A stretch of 5,764 nucleotides of DNA from Pseudomonadota bacterium (GTDB lineage Bacteria > Desulfobacterota > Desulfobulbia > Desulfobulbales > Desulfobulbaceae). Every line of letters begins with the position of its first letter. The first letter of the stretch is position 1. The notes beneath the pieces are model-generated. The model searched no databases. It worked only from the letters and a program-made list of their open reading frames with translations, and had not been told where the DNA came from. Made by a program: the position numbers and the translations under genes. Positions 1 through 5,764 of the stretch are shown here, in pieces. Where the stretch lies: positions 1 to 5,764 of the forward strand of contig WRKE01000161.1 in assembly GCA_009778235.1 (NCBI GenBank). Direction: 5' to 3'.

Positions 1-810
1 GTGGACGACCACACCGGCATCCAGAATCCCCTGGGCATGACCGGGGTTCGTCTGGTGACCAACGTCCATATCGTCACCGCCGATGTCACCGCGCTGCACA
101 ACGTGGTGACCAGCTGTAATCGGGCCGGTCTCAACGTGGCTGAAATTGTGCTCGAATCGGTGGCCTCGTCCCTGACCGTGCTCGGCAAGGACGAAATGGA
201 GCTGGGGGTGGCCCTGATCGACATCGGCGGCGGCACCACCGACCTGGCCATCTTCTGCAACGGCACTATCAAGCATACCTGGGAGCTGGCCCTGGGCGGC
301 AACAACCTCACCAGTGACCTGTCGGTGGGGCTCCGTACCCCGCTTCAGGAGGCGGAAGAGCTGAAATATCTGTACGGCGGGGCGCTTTCTTCGATGATCA
401 AGGAAAATCATATCATCGAGGTGCCCACGGTCGGCGACCGCAAGCCGCGCAAAGTTTCGCAGCGGATCATGGTGGAAATCCTCGAGGCCAGGATGGAGGA
501 GATCCTGCAGATGGTCAACAAAAACATCTGCGCCTCCGGATACCGGAACCGGATCAACGCCGGCATCGTCATCACCGGCGGCACCGCGCTCTTGGCCAAC
601 ATTGTCGAGATGGCTGAACAGATCTTTGATTTGCCGGTCCGGATCGGCTACCCGCAGGGGGTGTCCGGCAGGATTGAGGACATCCACTCGCCCCGATGCA
701 CCACTGGGGTCGGGTTGGTGTTGTACGGCAGCAAGGCTAAAACCAATGTGTCGCAGGCTTCCGAAAGCCTGTTCGGCAAGCTGAAAAAGTGGATGAAGAA
801 TATCGTTTGA
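1..810 (+). CDS. ftsA: Cell division protein FtsA, C-terminal two thirds (5' end outside window)
   Basis: FtsA is an actin-like ATPase that tethers FtsZ filaments to the inner face of the cytoplasmic membrane and recruits later divisome proteins. The frame is open from base 1. Compared from memory with E. coli FtsA, the first visible residues (VDDHTGIQNP) match about residue 137 (IDYQEGIKNP), so roughly 135 N-terminal residues, including phosphate-1 and most of domain 1C, lie upstream; the GTG at base 1 is an internal Val. Visible motifs, numbered from base 1: phosphate-2 loop DIGGGTTD (74-81), GNNLTSD (100-106), the EVPTVGDRKPR segment (140-150), and the adenosine motif ITGGTALL (191-198). 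The last residues, SLFGKLKKWMKNIV, form a basic amphipathic helix typical of the FtsA membrane-targeting sequence. No frameshift is seen. ftsZ follows after 82 bases, the usual dcw order. Confidence 0.96.
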   Translation: MDDHTGIQNPLGMTGVRLVTNVHIVTADVTALHNVVTSCNRAGLNVAEIVLESVASSLTVLGKDEMELGVALIDIGGGTTDLAIFCNGTIKHTWELALGGNNLTSDLSVGLRTPLQEAEELKYLYGGALSSMIKENHIIEVPTVGDRKPRKVSQRIMVEILEARMEEILQMVNKNICASGYRNRINAGIVITGGTALLANIVEMAEQIFDLPVRIGYPQGVSGRIEDIHSPRCTTGVGLVLYGSKAKTNVSQASESLFGKLKKWMKNIV

Positions 811-826
811 ACGGACGGTTTTCCCT

Positions 827-854
827 TTGGTATCACCGGGTACGGTGGTATATT
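827..854 (+). promoter_or_regulatory. Possible sigma70-type promoter for ftsZ (extended -10)
   Basis: TTGGTA at 827-832 (four of six matches to TTGACA) is followed after 16 bases by TATATT at 849-854 (five of six matches to TATAAT). A TG at 846-847 gives an extended -10 (TGnTATATT). The stretch is more AT-rich than its surroundings and lies in the only gap before ftsZ, so a dedicated ftsZ promoter is plausible. Start of transcription would be near 860-862, leaving a leader of about 30 bases. This is pattern reading only; ftsZ may also be read through from ftsA. Confidence 0.4.
831..850. repeat. Inverted repeat between ftsA and ftsZ, within the putative promoter spacer
   Basis: TATCACCG (831-838) pairs with CGGTGGTA (843-850) around the loop GGTA, giving 8 bp with one G-T pair. 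It fills the spacer between the proposed -35 and -10 boxes and touches the -10. That position would suit an operator for a dimeric repressor. As RNA it would be a small hairpin after ftsA; the following TATTTTC is too weak a T-run for a confident terminator. Confidence 0.5.
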
Positions 855-881
855 TTCAGGAATTAAGCGGAAATTTTTCTT

Positions 882-886
882 GGGAG
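882..886 (+). promoter_or_regulatory. Ribosome binding site of ftsZ
   Basis: GGGAG at 882-886 lies six bases before the ATG at 893 and is part of the purine run GGGAGAGGA. It decides the start: the GTG at 827 and the ATG at 905 have no comparable site at proper spacing. Confidence 0.8.
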
Positions 887-892
887 AGGACT

Positions 893-2110
893 ATGGCTTT
901 CAGGATGGCCGAAGAAGAAACTGTAGCTGTGATTAAGGTAATCGGAGTCGGCGGCGGTGGTGGTAATGCCATTAACACCATGGTCGAAAGCCGGTTAACG
1001 GGTGTGCAGTTCATCGCGGCTAACACGGATATGCAGGCCCTTGAAAAATCCCGGGCCGACATCCGGCTGCAGCTGGGGCCGGGAATCACCAAGGGAATGG
1101 GAGCGGGGGCGGACCCGGAAATGGGCCGAGAGGCTGCCCAGGAAAGTTACGAAGACCTGCAGGCCGTGCTCAAGGGTGCGGACATGGTCTTCATCACCGC
1201 CGGTCTGGGAGGTGGCACGGGAACCGGCGCTGCCCCGGTCATTGCCAAGCTGAGCAAGGAATCCGGCGCCCTGACGGTTGCGGTTGTCACCAAGCCGTTT
1301 TATTTCGAGGCCAAAAAGCGGATGCGCAACGCCGAGTCCGGCTGGGAGCGACTGAAGGAGTTTTCCGATACCATCATCACCGTGCCCAATGACCGGCTCC
1401 TGAGCCTGATGAACAAGAATTCCACCCTGGTCGACATGATGCAGATGGTGGACAATGTGCTGTTGCAGGCGGTCAAGGGCATCACCGACCTGATCAATTT
1501 GCCGGGACACATCAACGTCGACTTTGCCGACCTCAAGACGGTCATGAAGGAGGTCGGGCCGGCGATCATGGGAACCGGTTCGGCGGTGGGCGACAATCGT
1601 GCCACCGAGGCGGCCAAGCGCGCTATCGACAACCAACTGCTCGAAGATGTGGGCATCGACGGTGCCCGCGGTATCCTGATCAATATCTCGGCGGCCAAGG
1701 CAACCATGACCATGAACGAGTTCATGGAGGCCTCGGCCCTGATCCAGGAGAAGGCCCACGACGACGCCAACATTATCATCGGTGCCCTGTTCGATGAGTC
1801 GCTGGGCGACGAGTTGCGGGTCACGGTGATCGCCACCGGCATCTCCAGTATCGAGGAGCCCGAGATGCCGATAGAATTGAAGCGGTCCCGGTCGGTGGCG
1901 CAACAGGCCCCGGCGACCGGCAGCAGCCGGAGTCGGCTGCCCCGGATGTTCGACGACGAGACCGGTTTCTCCGAAACCACGCCGGTCAGCATCGCCAAGC
2001 CCAATCTTCTGCCCAAAGGGCTGCCGCGCATGCCCAAACCGATCTTCGATGAGCACGACATCAGCAACGACTACGACGAGCCGGCCTATCTGCGCAAGAA
2101 GGCCAACTGA
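893..2110 (+). CDS. ftsZ: Cell division protein FtsZ, complete
   Basis: FtsZ is the tubulin-like GTPase that polymerises into the Z-ring at midcell and drives assembly of the division septum. The 405-residue product has the full family layout: N-terminal GTPase core with GVGGGGGNAINTM (18-30), ANTD (43-46), the tubulin signature GGGTGTG (106-112), and PFYFEAKKR (135-143), which keeps the nucleotide-contacting Glu and Arg. The T7 synergy loop NVDFADLK (208-215) carries the catalytic Asn208, Asp210 and Asp213 that complete the GTPase site of the neighbouring subunit. A low-complexity linker covers about 325-390, and the C-terminal peptide DEPAYLRKKAN (395-405) matches the usual DIPAFLRKQAD-type site that binds FtsA and ZipA-like partners. 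The ATG at 893 was chosen for its GGGAG site; starting at 827 would add residues encoded by the promoter and leader. One oddity is Ala140 where FtsZ usually has Gly (FEGKKR). Length and motifs indicate a functional protein. Confidence 0.98.
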   Translation: MAFRMAEEETVAVIKVIGVGGGGGNAINTMVESRLTGVQFIAANTDMQALEKSRADIRLQLGPGITKGMGAGADPEMGREAAQESYEDLQAVLKGADMVFITAGLGGGTGTGAAPVIAKLSKESGALTVAVVTKPFYFEAKKRMRNAESGWERLKEFSDTIITVPNDRLLSLMNKNSTLVDMMQMVDNVLLQAVKGITDLINLPGHINVDFADLKTVMKEVGPAIMGTGSAVGDNRATEAAKRAIDNQLLEDVGIDGARGILINISAAKATMTMNEFMEASALIQEKAHDDANIIIGALFDESLGDELRVTVIATGISSIEEPEMPIELKRSRSVAQQAPATGSSRSRLPRMFDDETGFSETTPVSIAKPNLLPKGLPRMPKPIFDEHDISNDYDEPAYLRKKAN

Positions 2111-2114
2111 TAGC

Positions 2115-2139
2115 GGTAGCGGGCCGGTGGCCCGCTGCC
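2115..2139 (+). repeat. GC-rich hairpin just after ftsZ stop
   Basis: The arms 2115-2125 and 2129-2139 pair over 11 bp (core AGCGGGCC/GGCCCGCT, one G-T pair) around a three-base loop GGT. It begins five bases after the ftsZ stop. No T-run follows, so it does not look like an intrinsic terminator by itself. It could protect the 3' end of the ftsZ transcript or slow polymerase ahead of the real terminator downstream. Confidence 0.6.
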
Positions 2140-2157
2140 TGCGCCATCCTGATACGC

Positions 2158-2192
2158 AATGGGGGAATGTCCACGGGATATTCCCCCATTTT
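2158..2192 (+). terminator. Intrinsic terminator after ftsZ
   Basis: AATGGGGGAATGTCC (2158-2172) pairs with GGATATTCCCCCATT (2176-2190) over 15 bp, with one G-T pair and a three-base ACG loop. The stem runs into TTTT at 2189-2192. The length and near-perfect pairing make this a convincing rho-independent terminator. Its place after ftsZ agrees with ftsZ being the last gene of many dcw clusters. The T-tract is short, so some read-through into the radical SAM gene is possible. Confidence 0.85.
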
Positions 2193-2194
2193 GT

Positions 2195-2219
2195 CTCGGC
2201 GTTTGAGCTGGCAGCCGAG
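2195..2219. repeat. Short inverted repeat upstream of the radical SAM gene
   Basis: CTCGGC (2195-2200) and GCCGAG (2214-2219) form a perfect 6-bp inverted repeat with a 13-base loop, directly after the terminator. In GC-rich DNA this could be chance. The rest of the gap to the ATG at 2259 is C- and T-rich and shows no recognisable -35/-10 pair. Confidence 0.3.
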
Positions 2220-2258
2220 CGCCCCATGCGCCCCTTCTCGCCCCCTGCCTCCTGATCC

Positions 2259-4007
2259 ATGACCACCCCCGCCCTGTCACCCCTTGCCTTTGAGACGGGT
2301 ACGATCCGCAAGAAATGGAAAGACCGGATTCCCGTGGCGCTGCTCTACCCCAACACCTATCCAGTGGCGGTTTCCAATCTCGGGTTTCAGTTGGTCTATA
2401 GCCTGCTCAACCGCGACGAGAGGGTGGTGTGCGAGCGCATGGTCTATCCCGCCGACGGCCAGCCCCTGCGCTCCCTGGAGTCTTCCCGGCCGTTGTCCGA
2501 TTTCCCCCTGGTGTTCGGCTCGATCAGCTTTGAGCATGATTATCCCCGATTGGCCGCCATGCTGGCCACCGGCGGCCTGCCAGTCTATGCCGCCGACCGC
2601 ACCCGGACCGTGGGGCCGGGCAATCCCCTGGTGGTGCTGGGCGGGGTAGGGGTTTTTCTCAACCCCGAGCCCCTGGCCCTGTTCGCCGATTTGATGGTGA
2701 TCGGCGAGGCTGAACCGGTGCTGGCGCCACTCATGCAGGCCTTGGCCGGATATGGTGACACCCCGCGTGACCGGCTGCTCAAGCAGATCGCCTCCCAACT
2801 TCCCGGCTGCTATGCGCCCGGGGACTACCGCTTCACCTGGTCGGCCGACGGGGCGATCGAGGGGATCTGTGGGCCAGCGGGATTCCCGCCCCGGGTAAGC
2901 AAGGTCATCGCGGAGACCGATCGCGCCGCCCACTCGACCCTGCTGTCGCCCGAGGCAGAACTGGGGATGTACATGGTGGAGCTGGGGCGCGGCTGCAGCC
3001 GGGGCTGCCGGTTTTGCGCCGCTGGCTTCATTTATCGGCCGCCTCGTCTCTGGTCGGCCGAGGCCATCTTAAAAGGATTAGAGGAGCGGCCGCCTGTCGT
3101 CGACCGGATCGGCCTTTTGGGCATGGAGATGGCCGGCAGCGGGACCATCGATAAGATCGCCGGTTATCTCCGGGAGCATGGCTGTTCCCTTTCCTTCTCG
3201 TCGCTGCGGGCGGACCGCATTTCCGATCAGACCCTGGATTTGCTGGCAGCTTCGAACCTGAAAAGCGTGGCTATTGCCGCGGACGGGGCCTCGGAGCGGC
3301 TGCGGCTTCTGATCAACAAGGGACTGGGCGAAAACGATCTTCTGGCCGCGGCCGAGCGGTTGGTGCGGGCCGGGATCCTCCATCTCAAGCTGTACGTGAT
3401 GATCGGCCTGCCCACCGAGACCGGTGACGACCTGGACGAGCTGGTCCGCCTGGTTACGCGGCTGCAGGCCGCTATCCTGCCCATCGGCCGAGGCCGGGGC
3501 CGGGTTTCGGTGCTGACCCTGTCGATCAACTGTTTTGTCCCCAAACCATGGACGCCGTTCCAGTACTGTTCGTTCGGCGGTTTGACCGCCGCCGAGGCGG
3601 CCACCGCCACCATTGACCAGGCCCTGCTGGCGTTGAAGGAAAAAATCAGGTATCTTCGCCGAATGCTGAGCGACAAAGCCAATCTCCGCCTCAAATTCGA
3701 CCATCCCGAGCAGGCCCTGCACCAGTCGGTGTACGCCCGGGCCGACCGCAGGATCGGGCCGGTCCTGCTCGCCATAGGTTCCGGCCAGGGGTTCAAGCAG
3801 GCTTGCAAACAGAGACGCATCGATCCCTGGCAGTTTGCGATTCGGCCCCGCGGCCAGGAGGAGCGGATGTGTTGGGAGGTGATCGACCAGGGCATCCAGC
3901 CTGGCTATCTCTGGGAGGAGTACCAACGGGCCTTGTCCGGACGCACGACCGGCCCGTGCGAACCGGCGGTCTGTAGCCGATGCGGAGTCTGCCATGCACG
4001 TCCGTAG
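2259..4007 (+). CDS. B12-binding-type radical SAM protein of unknown function
   Basis: The 582-residue product reads as a cytoplasmic radical SAM enzyme of the uncharacterised family I recall as TIGR03960. Residues about 20-210 resemble the Rossmann-like cobalamin-binding region that precedes such cores (RIPVALLYPNTYPVAVSNLGFQ near 23-44, and GGVGVFLNPEPLA near 128-140). The cobalamin-ligating DxHxxG signature is not visible. The radical SAM core starts near 238 with CSRGCRFC: Cys246, Cys250 and Cys253 in CxxxCxxC spacing, which bind the 4Fe-4S cluster that cleaves S-adenosylmethionine. SERLRLLINKG (345-355) and LKLYVMIGLPTET (376-388) are typical of the core. The C-terminus carries a second cluster, CX4CX2CX2C (Cys567, 572, 575, 578), usual in this family and perhaps binding iron-sulfur or zinc. 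The substrate is unknown. A stop at 2253 leaves ATG 2259 as the first in-frame start, but no Shine-Dalgarno precedes it. The kinase gene overlaps its last 14 bases. Confidence 0.88.
   Translation: MTTPALSPLAFETGTIRKKWKDRIPVALLYPNTYPVAVSNLGFQLVYSLLNRDERVVCERMVYPADGQPLRSLESSRPLSDFPLVFGSISFEHDYPRLAAMLATGGLPVYAADRTRTVGPGNPLVVLGGVGVFLNPEPLALFADLMVIGEAEPVLAPLMQALAGYGDTPRDRLLKQIASQLPGCYAPGDYRFTWSADGAIEGICGPAGFPPRVSKVIAETDRAAHSTLLSPEAELGMYMVELGRGCSRGCRFCAAGFIYRPPRLWSAEAILKGLEERPPVVDRIGLLGMEMAGSGTIDKIAGYLREHGCSLSFSSLRADRISDQTLDLLAASNLKSVAIAADGASERLRLLINKGLGENDLLAAAERLVRAGILHLKLYVMIGLPTETGDDLDELVRLVTRLQAAILPIGRGRGRVSVLTLSINCFVPKPWTPFQYCSFGGLTAAEAATATIDQALLALKEKIRYLRRMLSDKANLRLKFDHPEQALHQSVYARADRRIGPVLLAIGSGQGFKQACKQRRIDPWQFAIRPRGQEERMCWEVIDQGIQPGYLWEEYQRALSGRTTGPCEPAVCSRCGVCHARP
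3984..3987 (+). promoter_or_regulatory. Ribosome binding site of the histidine kinase, inside the radical SAM gene
   Basis: GGAG at 3984-3987 lies six bases before ATG 3994 and within the last codons of the preceding gene. Ribosomes ending at the TAG of 4005-4007 pass over this start, so translational coupling is likely. The site supports 3994 as the true start despite the unusual N-terminus it creates. Confidence 0.7.
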
Positions 4008-5658
4008 ACGTTCCCAAACCCCCAAAAAGGGCTGGCTGGCCAGGGTGCGGCTGTTTTTTGGCGCCTTCAAGTTGCCGCAGTCGCTGAAACCATCGAATCT
4101 GGCGAAAATCGCGGGCGGCCCGCAGTTGTCGGATCTGCCGCGCTGGTGGCGGTTGCTTAAGGTGGCGTGGGGGAAAAGTTCGCGCAAGCGGCTGCGGATT
4201 CCAGTGGTCAGCAGGATCTGGCGTAAGATCAGGCAGCGCGGCAAGAGCAATACGCTCCTGCCGTTTGAACTGGTCAAATATTTCGCCTTCACCTCGCTGG
4301 TGCTCATCCTGATTGCCTCCTTCGTTTTGTCCTGGATGCTCGCCGCCAACGCCAAGAGCGTGATGCTCCAGCGGAGTGAGGCCTATTCCCGGCTATTTGC
4401 CGACTATGTCAACCGGCAGGTGTTTGTGCAGTTTGTCCTGCCCACCGTGGTGCGTTCCGGCAAAATAGCCCTTTCCGAACAAGACCAGTTTGAGCGCCTG
4501 GATCAGATCGTCAATAACATCACCCGGGGCATGCGGATCGAATCGGTCACCATTTACGAACCCCTGGAAAACAGGATCGCCTATTCCACCATCACCGAGT
4601 TGATGGGCAAGCGCGACATGGGCGGCTTGGAGTACCAGAAGGCGGCCAAGGGCGAGAGCAATTCGATGCTGATCACCGGCGGCAGCCTGCTCAGCCTGCT
4701 GCCAGGGAGTTCCGAGGTGTTCTGCACGATGAAAACCTATGTCCCCTTTCGCCAGGAAAACAAGCTGGGTGAACGCATCGGCGAGATCATGGGGGTGATC
4801 GAAGTCGTTCAGGATCTGTCGGATGACTTTGAGGCCATCATCATGCTCCAGGGCCGGGTCATCGTGCTGTCGCTGTCGATCATGTCCGTGTTGTTTGTCA
4901 TCCTCAGCCTGATCGTGATCCGGGCCAACCGGATCATGGCCGAGCGGGCCGAGGAACGGCTGCGCCTGGAAGAGCAGTTGGGCGAGGCCCAACGTCTCGC
5001 CTCCTTGGGCAAGATGGTGGCGGCCGTCTCCCACGAGATCAAGAATCCTCTGGGTATCGTCCGTTCGACCGCGGAGATTCTCGGCAACCGGATCGGCAAG
5101 GTGGCGCCGGGAAACGAAAAATTGGCGGATATCATCGTTCAGGAGACCTCGCGGCTGGACGGTATTGTCCGCCAATTTCTCGATTTTGCCCGGCCCAAGG
5201 ATCTGTACCTCTCCACCGGCTCGCTCAATTCGGTGGTTGAACGGCTGGTGTCGTTCATGGAACCCGAATTCCAGCAGAAGGCGGTACAGGTGCACACCGA
5301 CTTGGCCGATGATCTGCCCGATATCCAGTTTGACTCCGAGCAGATGTATCAGGTGGCCCTCAATATGGTGTTCAACGCCATCCAAGCCATGCCCGAGGGC
5401 GGCGATCTGTATCTGCGCACCGCCTTCCTGTTGATCAAGAACGCGGTGGTGCTGGAAGTGACTGATACCGGACTCGGCATCCCGGAGGATAAGATTGAGC
5501 AGGTCTTCACCCCCTTCTACACCGACAAGAACCGGGGAACCGGCCTGGGTCTGTGCATTGCCAGGAACATCGTCGACAAACACCAGGGGAGCATAAGTCT
5601 CAGCAGCCGGGTGGGCGAAGGCACCACCTTCCGGGTCATCCTGCCGTTGGAGGTATAA
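3994..5658 (+). CDS. Membrane sensor histidine kinase, NtrB/ZraS-like, with basic N-terminal extension
   Basis: The 554-residue product is a two-component sensor kinase that would autophosphorylate on His347 and pass phosphate to a response regulator. From the N-terminus: a very basic cytoplasmic extension (1-90; 24 Lys/Arg against one Asp, five Trp), a membrane segment at about 96-118, an extracytoplasmic sensor domain of about 170 residues (119-287, possibly Cache/PDC-like by layout only), a second membrane segment at about 288-309, a charged coiled-coil-like linker (316-338) with no clear HAMP domain, the dimerisation/phosphoacceptor domain with H-box SHEIKNPL (346-353), and the ATPase domain with N-box NMVFNAIQAM (457-466), G1 DTGLGI (491-496), F-box VFTPFYT (504-510) and G2 GTGLGL (515-520). 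All catalytic boxes are intact. This kinase class often pairs with sigma54-activating NtrC-type regulators, but none lies in the window. It overlaps the radical SAM gene by 14 bases and is probably co-transcribed with it. The stimulus is unknown. Confidence 0.92.
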   Translation: MHVRRRSQTPKKGWLARVRLFFGAFKLPQSLKPSNLAKIAGGPQLSDLPRWWRLLKVAWGKSSRKRLRIPVVSRIWRKIRQRGKSNTLLPFELVKYFAFTSLVLILIASFVLSWMLAANAKSVMLQRSEAYSRLFADYVNRQVFVQFVLPTVVRSGKIALSEQDQFERLDQIVNNITRGMRIESVTIYEPLENRIAYSTITELMGKRDMGGLEYQKAAKGESNSMLITGGSLLSLLPGSSEVFCTMKTYVPFRQENKLGERIGEIMGVIEVVQDLSDDFEAIIMLQGRVIVLSLSIMSVLFVILSLIVIRANRIMAERAEERLRLEEQLGEAQRLASLGKMVAAVSHEIKNPLGIVRSTAEILGNRIGKVAPGNEKLADIIVQETSRLDGIVRQFLDFARPKDLYLSTGSLNSVVERLVSFMEPEFQQKAVQVHTDLADDLPDIQFDSEQMYQVALNMVFNAIQAMPEGGDLYLRTAFLLIKNAVVLEVTDTGLGIPEDKIEQVFTPFYTDKNRGTGLGLCIARNIVDKHQGSISLSSRVGEGTTFRVILPLEV

Positions 5659-5721
5659 GCTGCGTGGTTTTACTCGCATCGGAGCCGGGGGCGAGGCAGA
5701 GAAACAGGCCGGAAATCTTTG

Positions 5722-5764
5722 ATGATCCGGAGCGGGAAGCGGTTGTTTCCTGTCATGCTCCCTG
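5722..5764 (+). CDS. Possible start of a further gene, cut by the window end
   Basis: An ATG at 5722 opens a frame that stays open to the window edge, giving MIRSGKRLFPVMLP. GGAAA at 5711-5715 lies six bases upstream and could serve as a weak ribosome site. A short basic start followed by hydrophobic residues would fit a signal peptide or membrane protein, but 14 codons are far too few to judge. An in-frame alternative is ATG 5755. The stretch 5659-5721 shows no terminator or clear promoter, so anything here may be in the same transcript as the kinase. Confidence 0.28.
   Translation, partial: MIRSGKRLFPVMLP

Noticed and set aside
1..3. GTG at base 1 as the start of ftsA
   Set aside because: The encoded residues match the interior of FtsA (about residue 137 of E. 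coli by recalled alignment). The gene is cut by the window edge rather than truncated in the genome.
827..892. Upstream GTG start for ftsZ at 827
   Set aside because: It would add 22 residues encoded by the promoter-like and ribosome-site sequence, it lacks its own Shine-Dalgarno, and FtsZ proteins normally begin shortly before the GVGGGG motif.
2128..2142. Sigma54-like -24/-12 element (TGGC...GC with correct 10-base spacing)
   Set aside because: GG at 2129-2130 and GC at 2141-2142 have the right spacing, but the site lies in the GC-rich hairpin and its transcript would run straight into the terminator at 2158-2192. It is probably coincidence.
2049..2255. Small plus-strand open frame of 68 codons across the ftsZ end and gap
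   Set aside because: It overlaps ftsZ in another frame, crosses both hairpins and the terminator, and has a low-complexity Thr/Pro/Arg-rich product.
995..2311. Long minus-strand open frame opposite ftsZ (about 438 codons)
   Set aside because: It lies antisense to a fully motif-supported ftsZ and encodes a His/Gly/Arg-rich product with no recognisable domain, as is usual for the complementary frame of GC-rich genes.
3078..4355. Long minus-strand open frame opposite the radical SAM and kinase genes
   Set aside because: It is antisense to conserved coding sequence, spans the junction of two real genes and has no recognisable motif or domain. It is a composition shadow.
4393..5679. Long minus-strand open frame opposite the kinase gene
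   Set aside because: Same reason: the sense strand has all kinase boxes in order, and the antisense product is low-complexity (Gly, His, Gln rich) without a known fold.

Overview
The window is a GC-rich chromosomal segment from a Gram-negative bacterium. It holds the end of a division and cell wall (dcw) cluster followed by a two-gene signalling/metalloenzyme operon. FtsA and FtsZ, the latter with a typical C-terminal peptide, are followed by a B12-type radical SAM protein and an NtrB/ZraS-type sensor kinase. That set fits a deltaproteobacterium (Desulfobacterota, perhaps a Desulfobulbales relative). The lineage call is inference from protein character and gene order only, because no phylogenetic marker could be searched.

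Layout, all on the + strand. 1-810: the last two thirds of ftsA, cut by the window edge. 811-892: a short intergenic stretch with a plausible extended -10 promoter whose spacer is an 8-bp inverted repeat. 893-2110: complete ftsZ. 2111-2258: a gap with three successive inverted repeats, the second being a strong intrinsic terminator that most likely ends the dcw transcript. 2259-4007: a 582-residue radical SAM protein of the B12-binding, functionally uncharacterised type. 3994-5658: a membrane histidine kinase that overlaps the previous gene by 14 bases. 5659-5764: a short tail with no terminator, holding at most the first codons of another gene.

FtsA and FtsZ work together: FtsA anchors FtsZ filaments to the membrane by binding the FtsZ C-terminal peptide through its own domains and inserting its C-terminal amphipathic helix into the bilayer. 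The next two genes are separated from ftsZ by the terminator but are translationally coupled to each other, so they probably form their own unit. What the radical SAM enzyme modifies and what the kinase senses cannot be read from the sequence. No response regulator is visible inside the window.

The division genes look ordinary. The points most worth a second look are the very basic, Trp-containing N-terminal extension of the kinase, the overlap of kinase and radical SAM genes, the ftsZ promoter/inverted repeat, and the CCTCC motif standing where the radical SAM gene should have a Shine-Dalgarno. I saw no mobile element, CRISPR array, tRNA or rRNA, and no convincing new system.
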